A stretch of 64,000 bases of DNA. Source: Sphingomonas pituitosa NBRC 102491 (lineage in GTDB: Bacteria; Pseudomonadota; Alphaproteobacteria; Sphingomonadales; Sphingomonadaceae). A program made the translations under genes and the position numbers. Shown here in pieces: positions 11,147 through 19,917 of this stretch; position 1 is the first letter of the stretch, and every line of letters starts with the position of its first letter. The DNA lies in the NCBI RefSeq assembly GCF_001598435.1, contig NZ_BCYY01000008.1:124001-188000 (forward strand), written 5' to 3'. The notes below the pieces were generated by a model that saw only the letters and a list, made by a program, of their open reading frames with translations, had not been told where the DNA came from and ran no database searches.

Positions 11147-11446
11147 TCAGAACTTCTGCTGGCGTTCATAGAGCGAGCGGTAATGCTGGATGCGAGTGAC
11201 GCGCAGGCCCGGCATGCCGGAACGATCGATCGCGCGCTGCCAGCCGGCGAATTCCTCGACGGTGAGTCCATAGCGATCGCACACCTCGTCCACGGTCAGC
11301 AGCCCGCCATTGACGGCGGCGACGACCTCGGCCTTGCGCCGCACTACCCAGCGGGTCGTGTTCGGCGGCGGCAGCGAGTCCAGGGTCAGCGGCTCGCCGA
11401 GCGGGCCGATCACCTTTGCAGGACGGATCTTCTGGTTCTCAATCAT
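11147..11446 (-). CDS. sciP: SciP-like CtrA inhibitor (DUF1153)
   Basis: This 99-residue DNA-binding protein of the DUF1153 family matches Caulobacter SciP. SciP binds DNA and CtrA and represses CtrA-activated promoters in early cell-cycle stages. Recognisable parts are the N-terminal KVIGPLGEPLTLDSLPPPNT, the helix-turn-helix WVVRRKAEVVAAVNGGLLTV then EVCDRYGLTVEEF, and the C-terminal RSGMPGLRVTRIQHYR. DUF1153 is largely confined to alphaproteobacteria, which supports the taxonomic placement. The gene stands alone, with the GlsB gene 121 nt downstream. The symbol is by family; function in this organism is inferred. Confidence 0.9.
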   Translation of the reverse strand: MIENQKIRPAKVIGPLGEPLTLDSLPPPNTTRWVVRRKAEVVAAVNGGLLTVDEVCDRYGLTVEEFAGWQRAIDRSGMPGLRVTRIQHYRSLYERQQKF

Positions 11447-11933
11447 CTACCAACCTCATCGGGGCCGGCCGCCCCTGTTACGCAACCGTGAAACGACTTT
11501 TACCGGCCTGCCTTGAACATCGGCTAAAATGGCAAGGTAAACGCGCGCTTCACGCCTCTCCCCACTGGTGAAGCGCGGTTGCGACGGCGCGATGGAAACA
11601 ACCATCGACCGGCGCGAGCAGCGCTGCCACGGGGAGCGGCATCGAAAGCCGGGTCTGGATTCGCGCGGTCGGGCTGGCGGCTTGCCGGCTCGTCACCATC
11701 GCCATCAGCACCGCCAGCCCCGTGGGGAGCATCGCGGAGGCCAAGTCGCGGTTCGGATGGGCAAAACTCAAGTCCACCAATGCGTTTCCAGTCGTCCTTC
11801 GTGCCCGCAGTATAGGCCCGCACTGCTGAAAGGGCCGTAAAGGCGCTGAAAACCTGCGCTTAACTTCCGTGTCTGGCAGGTTTCCAAATACCCCGGGTGG
11901 CATCCGGAGCGGGCCTGCCCTATCTGGGCGGCC
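11447..11933. other. Spacer without a supported gene
   Basis: The 487 bp between sciP and mnmA contain several short frames on both strands, none with a convincing ribosome-binding site or family motif. The least poor candidate is a 60-codon minus-strand frame starting at 11732 with a hydrophobic N-terminus, but it lacks a Shine-Dalgarno sequence. The spacer should hold the divergent promoters of sciP and mnmA. No clear TTAA-N7-TTAA CtrA box was found by eye. Confidence 0.5.
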
Positions 11934-13043
11934 ATGAACCCCGGTGATTTCCAGCTTGCCGAGCCGCTTTCCGGGCGGCGTATCGTCGTCGCCATGTCCG
12001 GCGGCGTCGATTCCTCCGTCGTCGCCGCGCTCGCCGCGCGCAGCGGTGCGGAAACGATCGGCATCACGCTCCAGCTCTACGACCATGGCGAGGCGGTGGG
12101 CCGCGCCGGCAGCTGCTGCGCCGGCCGCGACATCCGCGACGCGCGCGCGGTGTGCGACAAGCTCGGGATCGCGCATTACGTGTTCGACCATGCGAGCAGC
12201 TTCCAGACCCAGGTGATCGACGATTTCGCCGACGAATACCTGGCCGGCCGCACGCCGATTCCGTGCGTGAAGTGCAACATGGGCCCGAAGTTCACCGACC
12301 TGTTCGCGCTCGCCCGCGATCTGGGCGCGGACTGCCTCGCCACCGGCCACTATGTCCGCCGCGCGATGGGCCTGCACGGCGCCGAGCTGCACCGCGCCGC
12401 CGATCCGGCGCGCGACCAGAGCTATTTCCTGTTCGCGACGACCGCGTCGCAGCTGGATTTCCTGCGCTTCCCACTGGGAGGCCTACCCAAGCCCGAGGTG
12501 CGCGCGCTCGCCGCGGAGCTGGGCCTGGGCGTCGCCGGCAAGCCGGACAGCCAGGACATCTGCTTCGTTCCCGACGGCGACTATGCCACCCTGGTGAAGA
12601 AGCTGCGCCCGGAAGCCGAGGCAGGGGGCGACATCGTCGACGAGACCGGCGCCAAGCTGGGCGAGCATCGCGGCCTGATCCATTTCACCGTCGGCCAGCG
12701 CCGCGGGCTGGAAATCGGCGGCGCCCCCGAACCCTATTACGTGCTGCGACTGGAGCCGGAGACGAAGCGCGTGGTCGTAGGCCCCCGCCGCGCCCTGGCC
12801 GTGGCGGCGGCACGGCTGGAAGCGATCAACTGGCTGGGCGGCGACTATCAGGGTCCGATGACGGCCAAGGTCCGCAGCCTCGCCAAGCCAGTACCGGCGC
12901 GGATGGAAGGAGACCGCGTCCTGTTCGAAACGCCCGAATATGGTGTGGCGCCCGGCCAGGCGGCGGTGCTCTATGCCGGCGATCGCGTGCTGGGCGGCGG
13001 CTGGATCGCAGCAACGGAGCGGGCAGCGGCGCTGGCGGCATAA
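11934..13043 (+). CDS. mnmA: tRNA-specific 2-thiouridylase MnmA
   Basis: This 369-residue cytoplasmic enzyme makes 2-thiouridine at wobble U34 of tRNAs for Lys, Glu and Gln, using ATP and sulfur relayed from a persulfide donor. The PP-loop SGGVDSS (22-28) activates the tRNA. C111 in TPIPCVKCN and C210 in [13 protein letters not shown] correspond to the catalytic cysteine pair of E. coli MnmA. The [14 protein letters not shown] motif and C-terminal beta-barrel are also present, and length is normal. The start at 11934 is the only ATG close to the conserved core. It is transcribed alone, and the next gene begins 150 nt downstream. Confidence 0.97.
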   Translation: MNPGDFQLAEPLSGRRIVVAMSGGVDSSVVAALAARSGAETIGITLQLYDHGEAVGRAGSCCAGRDIRDARAVCDKLGIAHYVFDHASSFQTQVIDDFADEYLAGRTPIPCVKCNMGPKFTDLFALARDLGADCLATGHYVRRAMGLHGAELHRAADPARDQSYFLFATTASQLDFLRFPLGGLPKPEVRALAAELGLGVAGKPDSQDICFVPDGDYATLVKKLRPEAEAGGDIVDETGAKLGEHRGLIHFTVGQRRGLEIGGAPEPYYVLRLEPETKRVVVGPRRALAVAAARLEAINWLGGDYQGPMTAKVRSLAKPVPARMEGDRVLFETPEYGVAPGQAAVLYAGDRVLGGGWIAATERAAALAA

Positions 13044-13192
13044 CCCGTTCAGGCGAAAGCTTTTCCGGACGGTTCATCGGGAAACGAAGATCTGCAGCTT
13101 GACCCGTTCCGGTTTTTGGCGGAACGGAGGACAGGATTGCGCTGCACCAGCAGGATGGGGCGCACATCCGTCGCGTTCGAGTGAGACCTTGC

Positions 13193-14206
13193 ATGTCTTC
13201 AATGCTGGCCGCCCCTTGGTGGGTCGCCCAACTTGCCACCGGCGCCAAGTCGTTCCGTGACAATCCCGTGATCGGATCGCAACGTCTCAATGCGATGGGG
13301 CTGCATGCCGGCCGGGCACGGCTGGCACATCGCCTTGCCTGGGCGCGTCGTGCCCGCCTGACGGCGGGGTTGCCCGCTGCCGACCGCGAGGCCTTCGATC
13401 GCGACGGATTCGTCATTGTCCGCGATTTCCTGCCAACGGCGCTGTTCGCCGCGCTGCGCGACGCCGTGCTCGCCCATCGCTTCGACACCCGCGAGATGCG
13501 CCAGGGCAATACGATCACACGCCGGATCGCGATCGGGCCCGGTTTCCTGCGCACGGTGCCGGCGGCGCAGGCACTGCTGCGCGACGATCGCTTTCGGGCG
13601 CTGTGCCGCTATGTCGGCAGCTTCCGCAGCGAGCCGCTCCACTACATCCAGACGATCCTGACCGACAGCGGCGCCCCCGATCCCGATCCGCAGACCAACC
13701 TCCATGCCGACACCTTCCACCCGACGCTGAAGGCCTGGTTCTTCCTCAACGACGTGGAGGAAGCGGACGGCCCGTTTTCCTATGTGCCCGGCTCGCATCG
13801 GCTCACCCCTGCCCGGCTCGCATGGGAACATGCGCGCAGCCTCACGGCGGGGACGAGCGAGGACTTCCTTTCCGCGCGCGGATCGCTGCGGGTCCGTGCC
13901 GAGGAACTGCCGGGGCTGGGGCTGCCCGGGGCCCAGCGCTTCCCGGTTCCTGCAAACACCCTGGTGGTGGCCGATACCTGCGGCTTCCACGCGCGCGTCG
14001 CGGCGACGCGGCCGAGCCGCCGGCTGGAGCTCTGGTCGTTCAGTCGCCGCAATCCGTTCGTTCCCTGGACGGGCGCCGATCTGCTGAGCATGCCCGGAAT
14101 CGCCGAACGACGCATCGACGCGATGTGGCACATCCGCGACCGCTTCCAGAATTGGGCGGGCCAACCCTGGAAACCGAGCGGCAACAAACTGGTGCTCGAT
14201 GACTGA
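13193..14206 (+). CDS. Phytanoyl-CoA dioxygenase (PhyH)-family Fe(II)/2-oxoglutarate enzyme
   Basis: This 337-residue protein belongs to the PhyH family of non-haem iron, 2-oxoglutarate-dependent hydroxylases. Iron ligands are visible as H171-x-D173 (NLHADTFHP) and H266 (TCGFHARVAATR), with R273 positioned for 2-oxoglutarate binding. Other family features are FDRDGFVIVRDFLP near residue 70 and GPFSYVPGSHRL near 195. The start is ambiguous between GTG 13181, ATG 13193 and ATG 13202. It precedes the Kdo/capsule genes by about 120 nt, so it may modify a sugar or lipid of the surface polysaccharide. That role is inference from position only; the substrate is unknown. Confidence 0.85.
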   Translation: MSSMLAAPWWVAQLATGAKSFRDNPVIGSQRLNAMGLHAGRARLAHRLAWARRARLTAGLPAADREAFDRDGFVIVRDFLPTALFAALRDAVLAHRFDTREMRQGNTITRRIAIGPGFLRTVPAAQALLRDDRFRALCRYVGSFRSEPLHYIQTILTDSGAPDPDPQTNLHADTFHPTLKAWFFLNDVEEADGPFSYVPGSHRLTPARLAWEHARSLTAGTSEDFLSARGSLRVRAEELPGLGLPGAQRFPVPANTLVVADTCGFHARVAATRPSRRLELWSFSRRNPFVPWTGADLLSMPGIAERRIDAMWHIRDRFQNWAGQPWKPSGNKLVLDD

Positions 14207-14330
14207 TCGCGCGCGTTGATCTTGCGTTGGGGATCGGCGAGTGCAAGACGCACAAGGGCGTGATTGAAGTTGCGGGTATGGATGCTTGCCGCATTCGTAC
14301 CACCGCAAAGAAGATCACCAGGGGACGTGC

Positions 14331-15299
14331 ATGGAAGTAAATAGCGTACAGAGCATCATCGATCACGGCGCGGAGGTCATTCGTGCCGAGGCGGCGGCGT
14401 TGACGATGCTCGCCGGCCGACTGGGTACCGATTTTTCGACGGCGGTGGACCTGCTGGTCGGCGCACCCGGCCGGATCATCCTGGCGGGGATGGGCAAGTC
14501 CGGCCACATCGCGCGCAAGATCGCCGCGACGCTCTCGGCCACGGGCAGCGCCGCCTATTACATGCACCCGGGCGAGGCATCGCACGGGGATCTGGGCATG
14601 ATGCGCAGCGGGGACGTGCTGCTGGTCCTGTCGAACTCGGGCGAGACGCCCGAGGTGGTGGCGGTGCTGACCCATGCGCAGCGGCTGGCGGTGCAGGTGA
14701 TCGCGATGACGGCAGGCGCCGACTCGATGCTGGCGCGCAACGCCACGATGACGCTCGTCCTGCCGGCCTGCGGCGAGGCCTGTCCCGAGGGCGTGGCGCC
14801 GACCACCTCGACGACGATGATGCTCGCGCTTGGCGACGCGCTGGCAGTGGCGGCGATGCGCAAGCGCGGCACCTCGCGCAACGAGCTCGCCCATTGGCAT
14901 CCGGGCGGCCGGATCGGTTGGGGTCTGCAGACGCTGGAGGCGCTCGTCCGCCGCACCGAGCCGATGCCGCTTGTGCGGGCGAACGCCTGCGCCCGTGACG
15001 TGGTGCTGGAGATGACTTCCTGCGGCAAGGGCGTCGCCGGCGTGGTCGACACCGCGGGAGACCTGATCGGGGTGATTACCGACGGCGATCTGCGCCGCGC
15101 GTTCGACCGCATGCTGCTCGCCGTGGCGGGAGAACTGATGACGCGCGACCCGGTGACAATTACGAAGGACGCCACCGTCGACGAGGCGATCGCCAGGATG
15201 CAGGAGAACAAGATCACCGTGCTGTTCGTGATGGAAAAGACAGGGTCCCGCCGCCCCTGGGGGCTGCTCCACATCCACGATCTCCGTCTCGGCGCCTGA
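14331..15299 (+). CDS. kpsF: Arabinose-5-phosphate isomerase, KpsF/KdsD family
   Basis: This 322-residue cytoplasmic enzyme converts ribulose 5-phosphate to arabinose 5-phosphate, the first committed step to Kdo. The N-terminal SIS domain contains GMGKSGHIARK (53-63), HPGEASHGDLGM (79-90) and SNSGETPEVV (101-110). Two CBS repeats occupy about 205-320 (LIGVITDGDLRRAF and ITVLFVMEK). The start at 14331 has AGGGGA about 7 nt upstream. It heads the kpsF-kdsB-kpsC-kpsS run, so a capsule-specific KpsF role is favoured over housekeeping KdsD. The enzyme family itself is certain. Confidence 0.95.
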   Translation: MEVNSVQSIIDHGAEVIRAEAAALTMLAGRLGTDFSTAVDLLVGAPGRIILAGMGKSGHIARKIAATLSATGSAAYYMHPGEASHGDLGMMRSGDVLLVLSNSGETPEVVAVLTHAQRLAVQVIAMTAGADSMLARNATMTLVLPACGEACPEGVAPTTSTTMMLALGDALAVAAMRKRGTSRNELAHWHPGGRIGWGLQTLEALVRRTEPMPLVRANACARDVVLEMTSCGKGVAGVVDTAGDLIGVITDGDLRRAFDRMLLAVAGELMTRDPVTITKDATVDEAIARMQENKITVLFVMEKTGSRRPWGLLHIHDLRLGA

Positions 15300-15309
15300 G
15301 CGGCCGTCG

Positions 15310-16125
15310 ATGGAGCCGAACTCGACGCCCCGCGGCGTGATCGTCATTCCCGCGCGCTATGCCTCGTCGCGCTATCCCGGCAAGCCGCTCGCGGCCGTGG
15401 CGGGCGCCACCGGCCAGACACAGCCGCTGATCGCGCGCTCGATCGCCGCCGTGCGGCGCGCCGGGCTCGACCTTCCGCTGCACGTCGCAACCGACGACGC
15501 ACGGATCATGAGGGCGGTGGAGGCGCTGGGCGAAACGCCGGTGCTGACGCCGGAAAGCTGCGCGAACGGGACGGAGCGCGTCGCCGCCGCGCTGGAGGCG
15601 CTCCGCATCGAACCCGATTACGCGATCAACTTTCAGGGCGACGCGCTGCTGACCCCGCCCGGGTTCGTGGCCGCACTGGCCGCGTGGATGGAGGATCACC
15701 CCGATTGCGCCGTCGCCACGGTGGCGATGCGGTGCTCGGCCGGCGTCTACACCCATCTGCTCGCCGATCAGGCGGCCGGGCGCAGCGGCGGCACCACGGT
15801 GGTGACCGACGCTGCGGGGCGCGCACTGTATTTTTCCAAGCGCGTGCTGCCCTTCCTCGCCGAACCGCCGCGCGACGCTCCCAACCCGGTGCTGCTGCAT
15901 CTCGGCCTCTATGCCTATCGGCCCGTCGCACTGCGCCGCTACCGTGCGCTGCCCCCCTCTCCCGCCGAACAGGCCGAGGGACTTGAGCAGTTGCGCTTCC
16001 TGCACCACGGCATCCCGATCGACGTGATCGCGCTCGATCCGCCCGGCTGGGATCCGATCGAACTCAACAACCCGACGGACCTGGCTCCGATCGAAGCGAC
16101 GCTCACCGCCCGCGGAATCGCCTGA
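15310..16125 (+). CDS. kdsB: CMP-Kdo synthetase (KdsB)
   Basis: This 271-residue cytidylyltransferase couples CTP and Kdo to give CMP-Kdo, the donor for Kdo transferases. Hallmarks are VIVIPARYASSRYPGKPLA at the N-terminus, the nucleotide/metal segment ALRIEPDYAINFQGDALLTP, YFSKRVLPF and the late ELNNPTDL. The usual substrate-recognition stretch is somewhat altered, with QGDALL in place of the common QGDEP. The gene begins 11 nt after kpsF, and its TGA overlaps the kpsC ATG by one base. Because it sits among capsule genes, it may be a capsule-dedicated KpsU-type copy. Confidence 0.94.
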   Translation: MEPNSTPRGVIVIPARYASSRYPGKPLAAVAGATGQTQPLIARSIAAVRRAGLDLPLHVATDDARIMRAVEALGETPVLTPESCANGTERVAAALEALRIEPDYAINFQGDALLTPPGFVAALAAWMEDHPDCAVATVAMRCSAGVYTHLLADQAAGRSGGTTVVTDAAGRALYFSKRVLPFLAEPPRDAPNPVLLHLGLYAYRPVALRRYRALPPSPAEQAEGLEQLRFLHHGIPIDVIALDPPGWDPIELNNPTDLAPIEATLTARGIA

Positions 16126-17753
16126 TGGCGCGGCCGCGACCGGCATTTCTGCGCATGCCGCCCTTCCCGCGGGCGCGCATCGCGCCGCTCGCGCTATCGG
16201 GCGCAGGCAGTGCCGATGCGGACGCGGCGGCGGTCGTCGCCCAATTGCGCGCCCTGCGCGTCGGCGGCGGCTTCTGGCAGGCGCAACCGGCGCTGCCCGC
16301 GTCGCGCGACCTGCTGTTCGCCCCTGCCTCCGCCGCGCAGCTTCAGGCAATGCTTGCCGCGGCGCCGGCCGGTGCGGCCGCGCGCGGCATGGTCCTCGGC
16401 GCGGCACAACCGGGGATGCCCCGGATCGGCCCGGTCGACCCCTGGTGGATGGCGCGCCGGTGCGGCACCATCTTTGCCGATGCCGATGACGAGATTGCCC
16501 TGGTCGCGGCGCTCGCGGGCTGCCCGCTGCGCCTGTTCGGCAGCGGCCGGTTCGCGGCACTGGGCAACGGCGCGGACGCTGTCGCGCTCGAACGCGTCGT
16601 CGGCGCCGAGCTCCTCGCCGACAAGGACTATCGCGATCCCTTCACCGGCGCACCCACGCCGATCGCCGCAATCCTGGCGCTGCTGGCCAGCTGGCGCGCG
16701 CTGATCGACGGCAATCGCGACGTGACGCAGGTGCTCGGCGTCGCCGGGTGGAAGCGGGAGACGGTCGAGGCTCTGCTCTGGGACGGTGGCAGCGGCCCGC
16801 GCTACCGGGCGGGCGGGGCGGGCAACGGTACGACGCTACTCTGGCGGTCGCGGGTGCCGCCGGCGATGCTGCGGCGAATCGAGGCGGACGGGGGGCCGCT
16901 CGGCGAGATCGAGGACGGCTTTGTCCGCTCGGTCGGGCTCGGCGCCAATTGCGTGCCGCCGCTGTCGATCACCGTCGACCGCCGCGGCGTGCATTTCGAT
17001 CCCACCCAGCCCAGCGACCTGGAAGTGCTGATCGAGCAGGGCGGCTTTGCGCCGGCGATGCTTGCACGGGCCGAGGCGCTGGTCTCCCGCATCGTCACCG
17101 AGGGGCTGAGCAAATATGGGCGTGGCGGCGCAGCGCTGGCGCGACCGGCGGGCGCGCGACGCCACGTGCTGGTGACCGGACAGGTGGAGGACGATCGCTC
17201 GGTGCAGTGCGGCGCCGGCGGCAGGACCAACCTGGACCTGCTGGTTGCCGCCCGCGCAGCGGAGCCCGACGCCTATCTGATCTACAAGCCGCATCCCGAC
17301 GTGGAGGCGGGGCACCGCAAGGGTGCGATCGACGATGCGGTGGCACGCGCTTACGCCGATCAGATCGAGCGCGCCGCCCCCATTTCCGCGCTGCTCGACA
17401 TGGTCGATGCGCTGCATGTCCTTACCTCGCTCGCCGGCTTCGAGGCGCTGCTGCGGGGCAAGGAGGTCGTCACGCACGGGGTGCCCTTCTATGCCGGCTG
17501 GGGGCTCACCCGCGATCTCGGCGCGATACCCGCACGGCGCACCGCGCGCCGCAGCCTCGCCGAACTGGTGGCGGCGGTGCTGATCCTCTATCCGCGCTAT
17601 CTGGATCCGGTCACCCGGCTGCCCTGCCCTGCGGAAGTCCTGGTCGACCGGATGATCGCCGACGTCGCCGCGACCCCCAGCTTTCTCGAACGATTGCGTA
17701 CGCTGCAAGGGAAGGTTAGACGCAAGCTCGCGCCCAAGAGGACCGGCCGATGA
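16125..17753 (+). CDS. kpsC: KpsC-type capsule Kdo transferase, single catalytic module
   Basis: This 542-residue protein corresponds to the C-terminal glycosyltransferase half of E. coli KpsC (the beta-2,7-Kdo transferase module). Matching segments are EIEDGFVRSVGLGANCVPPL, FDPTQPSDLEVLI, VTGQVEDDRSVQCG, YKPHPDVEAGHRKG and the close TSLAGFEALLRGKEV then PFYAGWGLTRDLG. E. coli KpsC is about 675 residues with two such modules. Here the N-terminal ~200 residues are Ala-rich and lack a second EDGF(V/I)RS motif. The protein acts with KpsS at the cytoplasmic face, building the poly-Kdo linker on lysophosphatidylglycerol. It overlaps kdsB by 1 nt and kpsS by 4 nt. Confidence 0.9.
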   Translation: MARPRPAFLRMPPFPRARIAPLALSGAGSADADAAAVVAQLRALRVGGGFWQAQPALPASRDLLFAPASAAQLQAMLAAAPAGAAARGMVLGAAQPGMPRIGPVDPWWMARRCGTIFADADDEIALVAALAGCPLRLFGSGRFAALGNGADAVALERVVGAELLADKDYRDPFTGAPTPIAAILALLASWRALIDGNRDVTQVLGVAGWKRETVEALLWDGGSGPRYRAGGAGNGTTLLWRSRVPPAMLRRIEADGGPLGEIEDGFVRSVGLGANCVPPLSITVDRRGVHFDPTQPSDLEVLIEQGGFAPAMLARAEALVSRIVTEGLSKYGRGGAALARPAGARRHVLVTGQVEDDRSVQCGAGGRTNLDLLVAARAAEPDAYLIYKPHPDVEAGHRKGAIDDAVARAYADQIERAAPISALLDMVDALHVLTSLAGFEALLRGKEVVTHGVPFYAGWGLTRDLGAIPARRTARRSLAELVAAVLILYPRYLDPVTRLPCPAEVLVDRMIADVAATPSFLERLRTLQGKVRRKLAPKRTGR

Positions 17754-19018
17754 AGCACGTGCGACCGTTACGGCGATCCTTCCTGTTCCTGCAGGGGCCG
17801 CCGGGACCGTTTTTCTGGCAGCTGAGCCGAGAACTTCAGGCGCGGGGCTGCGCCGTACATCGCATCAACCTGAACGGCGGCGACCGGTATGACTGGCCGG
17901 AGGGGAGCGTCGACTATCGCGGCCGCCTCGCTGCGTGGCCGATCTTTTTCGATCGCTTCGTGCGCGAACACGACATCACCGATCTGGTGCTGTACGGCGA
18001 TTGCCGCCCGATGCACCTAGCGGCGCATCAGCTCGCGAAGCTGCGCGGTGTGGCGATCCATGTCTTCGAGGACGGCTATATCCGGCCCGACTGGATGACG
18101 CTGGAGCCCGACGGCGTGAACGGCCACTCGACGCTCGATCGCGACCCGGCCTCCATTGTCGAGCGCGCGCGCGATTTGCCGCCGCTCCCGGATCTGCCGC
18201 CGATCACCGCCAGCTTTGGCCGCCGCGCGCGCGATTCCTACTGGTATTATCACCGCGTCGTCACCGGACGGTTCCGCTTCCCCTTCTATCGCTCGCACCG
18301 CAAGGGCATCATCATCGTCGAAGGGCTGGGCTGGATCCGCAAGTTCGCGCTGAGCCGCCGACGCACCGCACAGGCGCGCGCGACGCTCGCGGCAATTGCC
18401 CAAAAGCCCTATTTCCTGTTCCCGCTGCAGCTGACCGGCGATTACCAGATCCGCGAACATTCGCCGTTCGGGACGATGATGACCGCGGCGGACTATGTGC
18501 TCGACAGCTTCGCCCATTGTGCGCCCGCCGATGCCCATCTGCTGGTGAAGGAGCATCCGCTCGACTGCGGCTTTCACAACTGGCGCAGCTTCCTGCAGAA
18601 GCGGACCCGGGCCCTGGGCCTGGAGGGGCGCGTCCACCATCTCGAAGGCGGCGATCTGGAGCGGCTGGCGCGCGATGCCCAGGGCATGGTGTGCGTCAAC
18701 AGCACGTCCGGCACGCTGGCGCTCTCGGCAGGCAAGCCGGTAATCGTGCTTGGCGAGGCGATCTACGACGTGCCCGGCATCACCCACCAGGGGCATCTCG
18801 ATCGCTTCTGGGACGCCCCCCAGGCGCCGGACATGGCACTGTATGACGCTTTCCGGCGGGTATTGCACGCGCACTGCCTGATCCGCGGGGGCCTCGCCAG
18901 CCAGTCGGCAACGGAGACGCTGGTGGCCAACAGCATCGAACGGCTGCTCGGCGACGAACCGGAGCAGCTCGCCAGCATCCGCGAGCCCTCGCTGTTCTTC
19001 CACGGCGTGCCGCGCTAG
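17750..19018 (+). CDS. kpsS: KpsS-type capsule Kdo transferase
   Basis: This 422-residue cytoplasmic glycosyltransferase adds the first Kdo to the lipid acceptor of ABC-exported capsules. Family features are FLFLQGPPGPFFWQLSREL at the N-terminus, the VFEDGYIRPDWMTLE motif and FPLQLTGDYQIREHSPFG. Further on are HLLVKEHPLDCG and the donor-site loop VNSTSGTLALSAGKPVIVLG. Start and upstream stop overlap in ATGA, indicating translational coupling with kpsC. The stop lies 18 nt from the convergent desaturase-like gene. Length and motifs are complete. Confidence 0.94.
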   Translation: MKHVRPLRRSFLFLQGPPGPFFWQLSRELQARGCAVHRINLNGGDRYDWPEGSVDYRGRLAAWPIFFDRFVREHDITDLVLYGDCRPMHLAAHQLAKLRGVAIHVFEDGYIRPDWMTLEPDGVNGHSTLDRDPASIVERARDLPPLPDLPPITASFGRRARDSYWYYHRVVTGRFRFPFYRSHRKGIIIVEGLGWIRKFALSRRRTAQARATLAAIAQKPYFLFPLQLTGDYQIREHSPFGTMMTAADYVLDSFAHCAPADAHLLVKEHPLDCGFHNWRSFLQKRTRALGLEGRVHHLEGGDLERLARDAQGMVCVNSTSGTLALSAGKPVIVLGEAIYDVPGITHQGHLDRFWDAPQAPDMALYDAFRRVLHAHCLIRGGLASQSATETLVANSIERLLGDEPEQLASIREPSLFFHGVPR

Positions 19019-19036
19019 CGGCGACGTCGACGCGGC

Positions 19037-19741
19037 TCAGGCGGTCGGCTCGAGCCCCGCATCGTCGAACCAGCCGCGCCGCCGGCCCGCCAGGAAGAGG
19101 CGGTTCACCAGCGGGTTCGACCAGCCGCAATTGGTCGCGAAATCGCGCTGCAACGTATCGTGGTGCAGCTGATGCGCCGCCGGGGTCATCAGCAGCCCCA
19201 CCCGCCGCATCGCGACGACGATCCACGGATTCTGCTCGCGGTGGAGCGCCCCGTGAAAATATTGCGCGAACGCTCCCCCCGCGATCAGCGCCACGCCGCC
19301 CGCCGCGGCCCAGCCCGGCACCAGCCCGGTAAAGGCCAGCAGGTTGAGCACCACCGAAAAGGGCAGCGCCGCCAGGATCACCGTGCTGCCGATCAGTCGC
19401 CACAGATCGCGGCGGCCGAGCGCGTCCGGGCGGGGGTGATGGTTCTTGAAGTCATAGACCAGCCGGTCGAGCGGACTCACCTTGGCCATGCGCTCGCGCC
19501 ACAACGCCTTGTAGTGATCGGATTCGCGCGAGCCGGGGTAGAAATAGAGCGCGTCGAGTCCCTTGCCAGGCGGCGTAGGCCGATAATCCATGTACATGTG
19601 GACGAGGCCCGAGGCGAGATCGGCAGCATACCAGCCGGCAAGCAGCGCGGGAATCGCCCACCAGCTGGGGTCCAGCAGCGCCGCCACCAGATTGGCCGCA
19701 AGCGATGCGAGGAACAGCGGCATCAGAATCTGTCGAGCCAT
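19037..19741 (-). CDS. Kua/CarF-type lipid desaturase (plasmanylethanolamine desaturase-like)
   Basis: This is a 234-residue membrane protein of the Kua/TMEM189/CarF family (lipid desaturase domain). CarF of Myxococcus and animal PEDS1 introduce the vinyl-ether bond of plasmalogens. The histidine set typical of the family is present: H48 (DLASGLVHMYMD), H101/H102 (NHHPRPDALGRRDL), H163 and H167 (YFHGALHRE), and H190, H193, H194 (AHQLHHDT) followed by NCGWSNPLVNRL. Hydrophobic helices lie near 5-45 and 115-160. The start at 19741 (MARQILMPLF) is preferred over a longer frame to 19801. The lipid substrate here is unknown and the plasmalogen role is inferred. Confidence 0.8.
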   Translation of the reverse strand: MARQILMPLFLASLAANLVAALLDPSWWAIPALLAGWYAADLASGLVHMYMDYRPTPPGKGLDALYFYPGSRESDHYKALWRERMAKVSPLDRLVYDFKNHHPRPDALGRRDLWRLIGSTVILAALPFSVVLNLLAFTGLVPGWAAAGGVALIAGGAFAQYFHGALHREQNPWIVVAMRRVGLLMTPAAHQLHHDTLQRDFATNCGWSNPLVNRLFLAGRRRGWFDDAGLEPTA

Positions 19742-19917
19742 CAGGATCTCACTTGTCTCCGCCCATCGGGCAGGTGCTACCGCGCGTCCTACGCATTGCA
19801 TTGTCGTGCATCAACGGCTTGATTTGTCCGGAGTGCGGGCGCAAGCGACGGGGCATCGTGAGCATGCTTGCCCTTGCAATACTTCCATCCCGTCCGGCAG
19901 ACTGAGTGCCGACAGCG

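Noticed and set aside
11550..12392. Minus-strand frame overlapping the 5' part of mnmA
   Set aside because: Most of it is antisense to mnmA. The unique 3' part (from 11732) has a hydrophobic start but no ribosome-binding site and no recognisable domain.
13104..13127. Hairpin CCGTTCCG-N8-CGGAACGG after mnmA as a terminator
   Set aside because: The stem is perfect, but no T-tract follows and the stem is only 8 bp, so termination is not supported strongly enough to annotate.
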